From: Tomocerus qinae
Taxonomy: Eukaryota > Arthropoda > Collembola > Entomobryomorpha > Tomoceridae
NCBI GenBank assembly: GCA_020055645.1
Contig: CM034546.1
Location: forward strand, 76,818,001 to 76,882,000
Reading direction: 5' to 3'
DNA length: 64,000 nt
Below the pieces are notes generated by a model, which was given only the letters and a program-made list of their open reading frames with translations, was not told the origin of the DNA and did no database searches. Positions 1 through 11,968 of this stretch are shown piece by piece; the first letter of the stretch is position 1; each line of letters starts with the position of its first letter. A program made the translations under genes and the position numbers.

Positions 1-175
1 TGAAATGAAAAAAATGAAAATGGTTAATTAATACTTATTGAAATATTTTATCATATTAGGTCCGCACAAATGATGGCCAATGCATGCCTTTCTTTTTAGG
101 GTTGCCAAAATGGAACTCTAAGTGATAAGATAAGATAATAGATAAAAATTAATAATGCTAGAGTATTTTACTTAC

Positions 176-250
176 ATTAGTATCAGCGTCTGATAGTGAA
201 GGGACAAACACTAAAAACAGTGTGGACAGCAAAACAATCGACGGATACAT
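176..250 (-). CDS. First coding exon of a secreted protein (partial, continues off the left edge)
   Basis: The minus strand reads an ATG followed by 25 codons, MYPSIVLLSTLFLVFVPSLS then DADTN, which is a clear signal peptide with a hydrophobic core and a small-residue cleavage region. The exon ends at a consensus GTAAGT donor with no stop, so the rest of the gene lies to the left. No mature sequence is visible in the 175 bases that remain, so the family cannot be named. The splice signal directly after a good signal peptide is the main reason to believe it. Confidence 0.6.
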
Positions 251-1608
251 ATTGATTATTTCTTTTTAGAAAACTTATATTCTCAAGCAATGCATTACAC
301 TGACTTAAAGCAACAATACAAATACAATGAAAATAAAAGGCGTGACACTGAAACTTGACGGAATATCTGGCTTCATAAAGTCATAAAATTTATCATACTT
401 ATTAATTAGCATAACCTTTCATGCTCAATTTCCGTAAATACATAACCAGGGAACTATATACTTTATACTTCTAAACTTAAATCAACGAGCATTTATGTGG
501 CTTCGGCGTCAGTGCTGAAATATTGTTTTGAAGTATTTGGTGAATTGGAACGTATTGCATTGCTATTGGCACAAAAAATAAAAATACTAAATCAGATGTT
601 CACAATTTTGGTCTAGTACTGATCTCGTTGTACTGCAACCCTGTTAACAATATTTAACCTTCCTAACATTTTATTAGGCAATGTGAAAATACTTAATTTA
701 ATTATATATTTTCAAAAGTTGTACCTAGTGCATGGTGTTTTAGCAGGTACAAAACACGGAAGTGTTTACTAACGTTCATTAGTCATAGTTAATTATTGGA
801 AATAAATCGAATGACGCAAATTCATTCTAGGAAAGTGAAACTACAAATATTTTTTGCCATGTTTCTGGTTTGCATGCCTCCTTCAATTATTTCTAAAATT
901 TTAAATCTCATAGTAAATTAAGGATATGTAGGGTACGTTGTGATACTACGTGAATGGAAAAAAATGACCTTGAGTCCATTTTGCTCTCTTGTCGCAATAA
1001 ATTACAATTTATTTTTAAAATATAATTTATTTTGGAAATATGGGAATAATGCTTATCTCACAGAGATAATTTATCCATGTAAAATTAATCAATCGTTTAA
1101 CTAAAAGTCAAAAATATTTTTAAGCCAGTAAGAAGTTCTATAATGATTACACTGTGTTTACATTACATGACTATTATGGCATAAATTTCTCTTTTGCGGT
1201 CATAGAATAACATTTTGAGAAAATGGGAAAATAATTGGCAACTAGGGCGTTGACTAGAAAATATTTCATTTTACAATTACAAAGTAATATTTTACAAGAA
1301 ACATAAAATTAAGTCAAAACTCAAGCAAAGTTAAAAATGTCAATGAGATGAAGATTTTATAATTCACAGAAATGTATGAACTTTGTATATTAATGTTCGC
1401 GGGTGAAGAAAGGTATCTGGGGTAAATTTAATGTTAAAAAGTCGACTATAAATTATCGATACTGATTCGAATTTGATAAAGCTAAAATCACCGATAGGGA
1501 ATTAATTCAAATTATAATCGTCAAAGTTATAGTAATAGTAAGATAAATATAATTTATAAATAAGTATATTTGCATCTATAAGTATTGTAAATACTGTTCT
1601 GACAAACT
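251..1608. other. Intergenic, no gene seen
   Basis: AT-rich sequence with stops in all frames. It separates the partial secreted-protein exon from the 3' end of the TIGAR-like gene. I see no RNA gene, array or clear transposon end here. Confidence 0.6.
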
Positions 1609-2968
1609 TTACAGAAGGGATTTTAGATGTTCAGATTGATGGATTTCAGTGAACTCAACCTTTCTGGGAACTGACTCTTTGTTTCCAGTTTTGCCATCTT
1701 TACTGCATTTCGACACCTGAAAACTGTGATAAGCACAGTTTACTAGCAGTTTCGCTTCCAAGTCTGGATTCCAATTTTGCACATCATATTTCTTGCATAG
1801 ATTCATGTGCTTCATCATAAGTTTCACAAGACAAGCGTGGGAGACAATCAAAACGGTTTCTTCAGTTGCACTTTCATCCAATTTTGAAAACAGATCCTAA
1901 AAATAATGTCAATTTTTTACTACGGGTCAAATACTTAATTATTGTTAATAAAATGAGTGACCAACCTCAAAAAAGGAGTCCTGTCGGGCAATAACCTCTC
2001 CAACCGGCTCGCAACCTTCAAAGTCAAATTCTGCATAGTCGATCAACTCATTATTTTCCGTCAATCCCTTTCGGACAACTGAATCAAAAATATTGTACGG
2101 CTGTCCTATGTATTTTAAATCTTCCTGTAGGTTCATAAAATATTAAGCTTATTCTTTTGTTATCATTTTTCTTTTAAATCTTCTTCTTGACTTCTCTACT
2201 GCGTTGGTATGAATAGAGATAATTATATTTTCAATATACCAACTAATTTTATACAGATATTATAGGCTATGTATTTGATCATCAAAAATATTTCATGGTT
2301 TCCCAATTACAGTTCCTTAAAACATTTAATTACCAATTCTCTAATCCTTGCATCATGAATTACTGGAAGAGTTGGGGGATGTTTAACTTTCTCCAGTGCA
2401 GCAGTAGCTGTTTCAATCGCTCTTGGATAGTTACTACAGTATACCCTGGTGAATTTCACATTTGATAAATGGTCGCCTAGAAGTCCAGCAAGCGCCTTTC
2501 CTCTAGGTGTTAAGAAATCTTTGGCTGGGTCTTTAATTATCCTTTCCAGGTTGCTAAATGTCTCGCCACTAGAAGTAAAAAGTAAGAAACGAAAAACGAG
2601 TGTTAATTATTAGAGCTTTTAATCTTCAATCTCCCATTCTGTTCTGTACAGTACAACGATACGTTACGAAAATGTAATCAATATCTTGAATTATTATTGG
2701 TTGATTAGATTTAGATTGGTAGTAGATTGAAAGGAGCTGGAACTAAAACTATAGTGACCATTAAATACCAATTAATAATACTTAAAATCGTTTTTTAGTT
2801 CTACCTACTTGTTTCACGTCATATATTGTTCGTGAACTTTTTGAAATTATGACAAACTTGACAAGTCAGAACAAACGCTGAACCCAGTCTAAAACCCCAA
2901 ATATAAATTACATAAACTTACTGACGAGCTAGGTAAATCAAAGAAGAGTTCATTCTGAAGGACGTCAT
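1609..2968 (-). CDS. TIGAR-like histidine phosphatase (fructose-2,6-bisphosphatase family)
   Basis: Four exons on the minus strand: 2922-2968, 2334-2568, 1966-2124 and 1609-1896. They join in frame to 242 residues (726 bp plus stop). The N-terminus reads YLARHGETFSNLERII, the phosphohistidine RHGE motif of the histidine phosphatase superfamily. The His codon is split across intron 1 (CA at the exon end, T at the start of exon 2). Then come LTPRGKALAGLL, the SNYPRAIET motif and the second catalytic His in VLIVSHACLVKLM. The NVKFTRVYCSN stretch and overall length resemble TIGAR, a cytosolic enzyme that lowers fructose-2,6-bisphosphate. Substrate is inferred from family only; a broad phosphoglycerate-mutase-like role is the alternative. 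A second in-frame ATG lies five codons downstream of the chosen start. Confidence 0.82.
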
Positions 2969-4552
2969 TGAATAATTTGGATCAAGAGCCGGTCCCCGGT
3001 TTGTGTCCCGCAAAACATAAATGACTTAGGTACTCTTTCTATTTAAAATTAAAAACAAATAAACAAACACATTATATATTACAACATAACCTAATGTGTA
3101 GAAGGATTAAATATTTGTAAGTTAACAAAGAACCAACAAGATAAAAGGTGAAAAGGTCAGTAAATCCGGATTTTTGGTGACTAGATAGGTACAAGTTTTC
3201 AAGTTGTTTCAAGAGGCAGCATAAGTTCAAACGTATGTAGCAGGCACAAGGATAATATTACATTATAATATCGTCGCACGAAATACAAAAATTATCATTG
3301 GCAGAAGAGTAACTTTGAGTTTTTCTCAAGTCTCAGTACTTTTTCGCTAGTTAAAGTTTTTATACTCTTACGAACTTTTCGCTTCACGTTGTGAGCCGTT
3401 GTAAGAGTTAAAGGACTGTGGCCCAAAACTTTGGCTCCGGGAGACAAAATCTGCCTCCAACTTGTTCTCGACTTTCCTGTTATAGTGGCGCTGAGACGAA
3501 AATAGTAAAGGGAACCCCCCTTATCACTAACTAGATCTGGCGTTTATTTTCGAAAACAAAGTCACCTTGTTTAGCGGGATTTTAAATATCGCTAGGTCAG
3601 TCTCCTAACTACTTTTTCGCATAGCAGCGTGGTACTCGTGTTTTGTCAGGTCAGACTGTTCGATGTTCAACAGTAAGTTTTTAAAAAATAATTCATTTTA
3701 GTTGTAAGTAAAAGGTTTTTTTTTATATTTTATGTGGCAGTATAGGTTGGATTGCTGCAAACGGGACGCAGTCAGCAGTAGACAAACATTTTCTAAGTTT
3801 TTCCCAATGAAAAAATAAAACAAAAATTTTTAGTAGGTATTTTAAAACTTGCACTTTTGCCTCTTTTCTGACCTTAATAAAATTTAACCAAGCATTTATT
3901 GTAGCAATCCCACATCCAGCGGCAGTTGTCAGTATATATGAAATTCAAAAATCTGTTATTTGGCTTTAGCTTTGGCCAAATCTTTTTTGAAAGAATAACA
4001 CGAAATATGAAATACGCAACAATTTTTTTCGGTTCAATTCATCGTCAATCGTTTTCATAAATCATAAAGTCTTGCAGTAATAGCTCGTTTGAATTGGAAA
4101 ACTCGTCAGGTCATGTTGAGATCAAATCAGTCACGGTCATTGGAAAAAGTAATGAATAATGAATGAATGTGGCATTGTTTAAGTTTATCTTACCGTGACG
4201 TGTAATATAGCTCTTTCGAAAGGTCACAGGTCGTTCAACGTTAACGTTATGTAACGTTGCAAACGGTTGCATAGCGTTATGTAACGTTTTATGAAATTTT
4301 GTTGTTCAATGGCGTTACTTCCCATATCTATCCAAGCGATTTCACACTAAGTCACACCACTCGATCTCTTATACACCCTTTTGTGCATGGATTATTTTAT
4401 TCAGTTATGTAACATATTGTTTTAAATGATTTTAGGTATAGAACAATTAACATAGTACGTCTGAATATCTACACCTCACTTAAGCACTGAGAGTTGGGAT
4501 TGTGACCGCTAATTTTCTTTCAAGTACACCCCAAACATAATTTCAAGAAAAA
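2969..4552. other. Divergent intergenic region between TIGAR-like and USP8-like genes
   Basis: The two flanking genes point away from each other, so both promoters should lie here. I see no coding exon. The sequence is AT-rich with a somewhat more GC-balanced patch near 3400-3660. No clear TATA box placed near either start could be chosen. Confidence 0.5.
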
Positions 4553-6124
4553 ATGTCAAAGAAAAAAGATCTATACCTGACTGAAACCTTCACAATTCAC
4601 GAGCTGAACAAAAAGATTGAAATTGGCTTTCCGAAGGACAAAAAACATGATGCTCGAAAGTAAGTTCATTGAAAATAATTAACATACTATAAATATTGTT
4701 ATTTCTTGTTGATGAAATACTTAATAGTATTTCATGAACAAGAAATAACAATATTCATAGCATTTGTTTGGCGTTTTTTTAAGTTTCATCCGAAGTGGCT
4801 TTCATCCTGAAAATAATTTTATATTCCAATTAAAATTGCAAATACACTACGTCTAAGTAGGCTAATATTATGGTGTAGCTTGACCTTGAGTTACAATAAG
4901 TACTAAGTACGCTGCTGGTCGGTCGGGAAGCAATTTTCACGAAACTATGCAACTTCAAAAAATAAGAATTTAAACCCCCCCCCCCCAATCTAGTTACTAT
5001 AATATCTGTCTACATGTTTAAAAGTATTCCTTCCTGAAATGACAGTTCTAACCACGCACTCAAACTTTATTTTTGTATTGTCTTGTCTTTTAATGCATTG
5101 CAATGATTTTCAGGCTTTTAAAAGCTGCTAATGGCTTGTTTTTCGAAGGCCAAAAACTTTTTCTGGAAGGTGATGAAGAACATGCATATATAGTCTTTAT
5201 GCGGTATCTGGATCTAATTGAGATCATTAAAGGCTCGTCTGAATTTGAAAAGGATAAGGCTTATTTTTCAAAAATGATGGGAAGAAGTAATATAGAAAAT
5301 GTGATGGACAAATGTGAAAAATTGAATTCCAGTCTGAAGGCACGATATGAAGCTGCAAGAAATTCCAGAAAATCCGAAAAGGGTGAGAAGTCAAAATCAA
5401 ATGAAATGGGCCCAAAGAGAATAATGTTCGCTGTTAATAGGTTAACTAACAAAGTCAACGAGTCTGTGAAACCCAACTCAACAGTCTCTGAAGCAAAAAA
5501 TCCCATTGAAGGTATTACCGTTGTCGAATTAAAAGATTTGATTGTACAGAATGCCAAAGTCTTAATTTTGGATTGCCGTCCAAATAACTCATTTTCAAAC
5601 AACCACCTCAAGCACCCTAATTGTGTATCTATTCCAGAAGATGCCATTGTTGGAGGGTGAGTACTGTTTTTATTTCTTATCCTCTTTTCTGCCATTATTG
5701 TAAACTGGTCATTAATACATATTTTGTTGTTTTTAGTGGAAATTCAGTGGAGGCAATCTCGGAAACGCTCAGACAGAAGTACCCCGAGTCATTTATGTTG
5801 TGGAATAACAGAGAATCGTTCGATACGATTGTATTGCAAGACTGGAAATCTTCTTCCGACGACACAGCCGAATGTCTTCAAATGCTCTATGACTTCCTAA
5901 CAAAGGTTGAAATCTAAATCTTACGATTGTTTAAAACAACTTTTATATAGCTTATTATGAAAGAAATTGAACTTCTATTTTAACAATAACAAATTAATAA
6001 TGTGTTTCTTCATTTATTGTAGGGAGATAGCAACAAGTGTCGTTTACCTGTTATTCTTCAAGGGGGCATGCGGTGTATGTATTATTGGTTTCCAGCTTTG
6101 TTCACAAACCCAACAGGCATATAA
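4553..6124 (+). CDS. USP8-like protein: dimerisation plus rhodanese domains, no peptidase domain
   Basis: Four exons: 4553-4659, 5114-5656, 5737-5905 and 6023-6124, giving 306 residues. Residues about 1-110 match the N-terminal dimerisation domain of USP8 (KLFLEGDEEHAYIVFMRYLD is characteristic). A basic linker follows (SRKSEKGEKSKS). Residues about 190-305 form a rhodanese-like domain with ITVVELKDLI, VLILDCRP and a C-terminal VILQGGMRCMYYWFPALFTN that parallels the LEGG-W-YP-TTN end of the USP8 rhodanese. USP8 is an endosomal ubiquitin peptidase, but here a stop falls right after the rhodanese domain and an AATAAA lies about 85 bases later (near 6206). No Cys- or His-box exon is visible downstream. 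The donor after exon 3 (GTTGAA) is weak; without splicing, the frame stops four codons later. It may be a non-catalytic paralogue. Confidence 0.75.
4688..4760. repeat. 73-nt hairpin inside intron 1 of the USP8-like gene
   Basis: Two arms of about 34 bases, beginning CTATAAATATTGTTATTTC on the left and ending in its near-exact reverse complement on the right, are separated by only a few bases. Very few mismatches. It could be a tiny foldback element or a transcribed hairpin. Confidence 0.8.
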
Positions 6125-7752
6125 TTAAAACTACAAGATACATGATAAGTGAAATGGAACGAGAAAAGGAGACGAGAATCAGAAGATACAATTTTAGGAA
6201 GTGTAAATAAAAATTGTATTTTTCTATAAACTGGATTACCAAAGTAATCATATGTACAAAAGAACTCTTACTTCAAATGTATGTACACTAGATCTCTTTC
6301 CAGTCTGCTTAACATTAATTAATTGTAATAAGATGGGTTTTTAGTTTTTTCCACATTTTCCCATCAAAATCATTATTAAATAGCTTCAGTCGATGTTAAG
6401 TGACAGTATAAATAATTTTTGTTTTCTGTCTGATAATATTTTGGCTAGACGATATAGATTTCTGTCGATCAGTGTTAAGAAAGAGATATGAATTAGTGCT
6501 TCCGCATACAATAACGCAAATTATAACATTTGTCATACTAAAGGAGTTATAATAAAATACATAGATATTAAAGCTTAAATAATATACATAATATTATAAT
6601 GACTTTTATTATATGACATTATTGACTTAGCTCTCTTAGTCTCAGCCTACCAGATTAGACGTATCCATGAAGGGAGAAAATGTCAATTTGTGCATCGACA
6701 CCTTTTTACTTCCCTATTTACTTAAATCCCCACTTGCTCATTTGGTCAGTTCACTTTAAATTGATGAGTGACATGCAAAATAATAGATAAAAATAGTTCA
6801 AATAGGTACGTGTAAATAGTTTAACTTACCTGTTTTATAAGCAAGGTTGCTCAATACAACGATAACATGTATAATAATCTAATTTCTAACTGATCATGAC
6901 TACATGCACCCCATCAAACTAAATTATTTTGTGACATAATATAATTCCTAACTAGACAGATTCGTACATCCTACATTCGTGCATAATGTAAAGCCATTAT
7001 GCAAATACATAGATATTACAAATACCTTTTAATCCAAGAGTGGATAAACACTTCCATCAATTGAGTTTTTTTACTTCTTTGCTCAGAGCAGATAAGCCAT
7101 ATTAACCATTTCATGAAAATTGGTTGATATTACAGGTAATAGAAAATTACGAAATTTCAAAAGTGCGGCCACAGTTTTTGATGACCAGCCGGCTGGTTGG
7201 TTAAAATGGCTGGCTAAAATGGCCGGCCGGCTGGTTGAAATTCTTTGTTAACCAGTGGCTAGAATGGCCACAATGGCTGAAATGGCCAAAAATAGTCAAA
7301 TGGGGCTATGTGAACTGAGAAAATCATCCTTGATTTGGCGACAAATTTAAAAAACCATGATTTTTGGCCATTTTGGCCACTATCCATTTCAACCACTTTA
7401 GCCGGCTGGCTGGTCAAAATCATTTTTAGCCGGCTAAAATGGAACACTGTACGGCTACTTTCCTACGTCCAATAAAATATTTTTGAGCTTTACACAATAT
7501 TGTGTAACTTTAATTCAATAGCGCGTAGTTTTAAATCAATTTTGTGTATAGCACGTACAGTGTGCTAGAAAAATTTTGAAATATTTCCTACGCTTGCGTA
7601 CTAACACTCATCCGGAATTTCAATAACGGTTTAAACAATAATATACGGAGGATGCCTATAAGGGTGTTGAAATGTAAAACCAAATCAGTACTGGTAGTCT
7701 GAAGTCTGTTTAGTCCTTAAAACGATATGGACACACTTGCCATGTTCAATTC
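6125..7752. other. Gene-free stretch with a low-complexity GGCCGGCTGG-rich patch
   Basis: The only structure is at about 7165-7450, where motifs such as AAAATGGCC, TGGCTGG and AGCCGGCTGG recur many times in both orientations. The rest is AT-rich with no gene, RNA gene or clear element ends. The patch looks like a degenerate simple repeat or the remains of a short mobile element. Confidence 0.55.
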
Positions 7753-7880
7753 CAGGCACGTATCCAGAAATTTGGTCAAGGGGGGGGGGGGTGCGGAACC
7801 AAAACATTTTTTGCAATTTTTGATCTTTTTTGGAAAAAATCCTCTCTTTTTCCCACCGCCCCCTACTGGATACGTGCTAG
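7753..7880. mobile_element. Short MITE with hAT-like ends
   Basis: About 128 bp bounded by CAGGCACGTATCCAG and its inverted partner CTGGATACGTGCTAG. The flanks TTCAATTC and TTCAATCA look like a partly decayed 8-bp target duplication, the size made by hAT transposases. The interior has a G12 run and a C-rich end, and no coding sequence. Confidence 0.6.
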
Positions 7881-7951
7881 TTCAATCATACAAACCGACC
7901 GAATAGCGACAGAATTCCATGCACATGTCCCACTCTACGTTTATGTAGTAG

Positions 7952-9180
7952 TGTAATGATTTTTATATGGACCTTATATTTTAAGTATGTGTATTTGTAG
8001 CAACTGCAATGTGAATTGTGTATTGCATGTGAATTTTAGCTTTCGTGTTATGTAACCCGATACTTATTGTGGAGGGGTGAGCACTCAAAAGAGACTTGCA
8101 GTGCACGTGAAAGGAACGTGCATGTGTTTTACTATTACAGATATGTTCTTGTACTATTTATAGTCTGAATCGGTTTTATAGTAAAAGCAAGCTCTCCCTC
8201 ATCCGCTCCCTCGTATAAAAGACGAACCCGAAGCTCAAGAAGTCACTCTTTTTGGGTCACTCAGTCGGGCAACTAGTGCCTGCTGAGTTTAGTGCAGATA
8301 GCTTAAATTTTAAGTCTAGTATTAGGTACCTAGGACTTTAGTAGTGTTATGCAATCTCTAGTAGGACAGTGTTAAAAGCTTGTCCATAATGAGAGATGTA
8401 TATTACTCATGCTAGAGCAAATCGAAGGACTGCTAGTGTGTATTCCTATCCGTTTGTATATGTATGTGTATGTATGAGTTGAGTCGAAAAGTATGAGTCT
8501 GTATGTGTGCGTATGTGTACGTATGAAGATGAGATTATAATTATATCTGACCAATGTATAAAGAAATGATATGTGAGTGAGCACTCGTCACTGTGAGAAT
8601 ATCACTTGACTTGAGGGCTCATGTTGACCATATAAATGTAACGTGGCAGATGTTAATTGTGAGATAGGTATAGAGAGCCTGTTGTCCCGATGCGTTGAAT
8701 GAGTATAAAAGTACTCAAATGTACGTATGGGATGGTATGGATCTCTTATATGAACGGATACTGGAGACACGTATGAGATGGTTGATTTGCCGTGCAGAGG
8801 GCTACTGTTTAATAATAATTATGCTGTTACTGTAGTTAAGACTATATTCTAAAGTATATGGATAATAGGAGGACATAATCTACATACCAATATTATCTTT
8901 ATCCATTATTAGTATAAATATAATAAGTAGGATTGTGTTTTAACAATATGTATTGTATAACCCTATCACCTATTTCCTGTCTACCTTTATATAAATAAAG
9001 AATTCCTTAAGAAAACTATAACCGAATGGCTTTATAAGAATAATATCATTGGTATGGGTATATGACACAATATATAACTTATAGCCTACGACATATAGTA
9101 AATAATAAGCGAGTACTAATACATCACCCAAACGATTCCCTCCCTATTAGAAGATTTTGATTAGGGAAAACAACGTTACA
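7952..9180 (+). mobile_element. LTR 1 of a non-coding LTR element
   Basis: A 1229-bp repeat beginning TGTAATG and ending TTACA, so the usual TG...CA ends. It occurs twice more at 10740 and 13503, practically identical. It holds a promoter-like core (TATAAAAG at about 8214, followed by an initiator-like TCACTC about 30 bases on) and an AATAAAG poly(A)-type signal near 8993. The flank GTAG at 7948-7951 matches GTAG at 14731-14734, a 4-bp target duplication bounding the whole array. Near-identity of the copies implies a recent insertion. Confidence 0.88.
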
Positions 9181-10739
9181 ATTATGGTGGAGATTAAGCG
9201 GGGTATATAGTGTTACCTAAAATATTTTGTATTTGCCCAACAAATATCAAACTGACGTTAAAATAAAATTATTTGTGAAAGGTATTCAACAAATTTAGAA
9301 TAAATTACTTATATTTAGGACGGTTCTATTAGTTTTGAAAAATACTGACCATTTCTATGTAATATAGATGTAAGCAGCTATTCAGAATAGAGTCTGAATG
9401 GCAAAAGGCATTCCCGTATAGCAAGCTACTGTTTAAGTGCGAGTAGGAAATCCAGCCATTTATATTTGAGCATACGTGTGCGTGTATTTAAAGTAAAAGG
9501 CAGTTAAATAATGACCTGCATCAGGCATTTAAAGGATGAACTGCATCAGGCAGTTAATTGATGAACTGCAACAGGCAGTTAAATGATGAACTGCACCAGG
9601 CAGTTAAATGATGAACTGCACCAGGCAGTTAAATGATGAACTGCACCAGGCAGTTAAATGATGAACTGCATCAGGCAGTTAAATGATGAACTGCATCAGG
9701 CAGTTAAATGATGAACTGCATCAGGCAGTTAAATAATGGACTGCAACAGGCAGTTAATTGATGAACTGCATCAGGCAGTTAAATGATGAACTGCATCAGG
9801 CAGTTAAATGATGAACTGCACCAGGCAGTTAAATGATGAACTGCATCAGGCAGTTAAATGATGAACTGCATCAGGCAGTTAAATGATGAACTGCACCAGG
9901 CAGTTAAATGATGAACTGCATCAGGCAGTTAAATGATGAACTGCAAAAGGCGGTTAAATGAAAAACTGCACCAGGCAGCTTAATGTTATAAGATTTGTAT
10001 CAGGCAGTCTAATGTTATAGGAACTGTGTCAGGTAATCAAACCTGGAAGGAATTTGTTCAGTCAGTTAATGACTCAGAAATCATGTAGGGCAATTGTATG
10101 ATTTATCGATGTACAAACATTGTCTTATGTTATGGGATTACCATCACAAAGGTAAAACAGGGTAGATATTTTTGCTCCGAAGTAATGCGAGTATTAAATA
10201 GCCTGGTTTCCAAATTAATATTATCATTGGATGACATTTAAGAAGCTTAAATAAAACAACCTTAAAGATAAATATCCACATGAGCTGTGCAGATGTTCCA
10301 TGTTGGAGAATATTTGGGCCTAACTGGAGGAGACTGATGTCATCAATTTGGAAATGCTTTACAAATATTGTTCAACATGCCTTGGATGAGAAACAGTCAA
10401 TTCTTTAAAGCGTTTAAAACATTATTATTGGATCAGAAAATGCTGAGAGGAGATCTACATATTCAAATACCTGGAATTTATTTCGAGTCTATTTGCTGTT
10501 CATGGATTAAAATCTACGAAAGTGAAGTGCATTATTGAACATATATAAGTGAAGTGATATCATTTAAAATTACTGAAATCCGAAAATTTGTTTATGAAAG
10601 AGATTTTTTAAGATTTTTCAAGATTTTTCAAGATTTTTAAAAATTGATAGCTTGTAAAACATTATGTGTTAAATTGTTTAGCTTGAAAAATTGTAAGCAT
10701 AAATGATCGAGTCGATCATTATTGGAGAGGAGGACTAAT
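9181..10739 (+). mobile_element. Internal region 1 of the LTR element, non-coding
   Basis: 1559 bp between LTR 1 and LTR 2. It starts ATTATGGTGGAGATTAAGCG, where a primer-binding site is expected. I could not assign a tRNA. It ends in the purine-rich GGAGAGGAGGAC just before the next LTR, a polypurine-tract candidate. No gag or pol sequence is visible, so the element is of the non-autonomous large-LTR type and would depend on another element's proteins. The 4-bp duplication is compatible with Gypsy-like or similar superfamilies; I cannot decide. Confidence 0.8.
9508..9985 (+). repeat. 25-bp minisatellite in internal region 1
   Basis: Tandem copies of a 25-bp unit (ATGATGAACTGCAYCAGGCA followed by GTTAA), with degenerate copies at both edges. 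It has about one unit more than the matching array in the second internal region. There is no flanking Cas-like gene and no spacer variation, so this is a minisatellite. Confidence 0.93.
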
Positions 10740-11968
10740 TGTAATGATTTTTATATGGACCTTATATTTTAAGTATGTGTATTTGTAGCAACTGCAATGT
10801 GAATTGTGTATTGCATGTGAATTTTAGCTTTCGTGTTATGTAACCCGATACTTATTGTGGAGGGGTGAGCACTCAAAAGAGACTTGCAGTGCACGTGAAA
10901 GGAACGTGCATGTGTTTTACTATTACAGATATGTTCTTGTACTATTTATAGTCTGAATCGGTTTTATAGTAAAAGCAAGCTCTCCCTCATCCGCTCCCTC
11001 GTATAAAAGACGAACCCGAAGCTCAAGAAGTCACTCTTTTTGGGTCACTCAGTCGGGCAACTAGTGCCTGCTGAGTTTAGTGCAGATAGCTTAAATTTTA
11101 AGTCTAGTATTAGGTACCTAGGACTTTAGTAGTGTTATGCAATCTCTAGTAGGACAGTGTTAAAAGCTTGTCCATAATGAGAGATGTATATTACTCATGC
11201 TAGAGCAAATCGAAGGACTGCTAGTGTGTATTCCTATCCGTTTGTATATGTATGTGTATGTATGAGTTGAGTCGAAAAGTATGAGTCTGTATGTGTGCGT
11301 ATGTGTACGTATGAAGATGAGATTATAATTATATCTGACCAATGTATAAAGAAATGATATGTGAGTGAGCACTCGTCACTGTGAGAATATCACTTGACTT
11401 GAGGGCTCATGTTGACCATATAAATGTAACGTGGCAGATGTTAATTGTGAGATAGGTATAGAGAGCCTGTTGTCCCGATGCGTTGAATGAGTATAAAAGT
11501 ACTCAAATGTACGTATGGGATGGTATGGATCTCTTATATGAACGGATACTGGAGACACGTATGAGATGGTTGATTTGCCGTGCAGAGGGCTACTGTTTAA
11601 TAATAATTATGCTGTTACTGTAGTTAAGACTATATTCTAAAGTATATGGATAATAGGAGGACATAATCTACATACCAATATTATCTTTATCCATTATTAG
11701 TATAAATATAATAAGTAGGATTGTGTTTTAACAATATGTATTGTATAACCCTATCACCTATTTCCTGTCTACCTTTATATAAATAAAGAATTCCTTAAGA
11801 AAACTATAACCGAATGGCTTTATAAGAATAATATCATTGGTATGGGTATATGACACAATATATAACTTATAGCCTACGACATATAGTAAATAATAAGCGA
11901 GTACTAATACATCACCCAAACGATTCCCTCCCTATTAGAAGATTTTGATTAGGGAAAACAACGTTACA
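10740..11968 (+). mobile_element. LTR 2, shared by both internal regions
   Basis: Second 1229-bp LTR copy with the same ends and internal signals. It serves as 3' LTR of the left unit and 5' LTR of the right unit, with no target duplication between them. That is the layout expected from LTR-LTR recombination between copies, or from an assembly duplication. Confidence 0.88.

Noticed and set aside
8372-8770. Two antisense open frames (70 and 60 codons) repeated in each LTR
   Set aside because: They recur only because the LTR recurs; composition is rich in Thr/His/Tyr from GTATGTGTAT-like repeats, and there is no start context or domain.
9508-9985. Possible CRISPR array
   Set aside because: The 25-bp units are directly adjacent without unique spacers, in an animal retroelement. 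It is a minisatellite.
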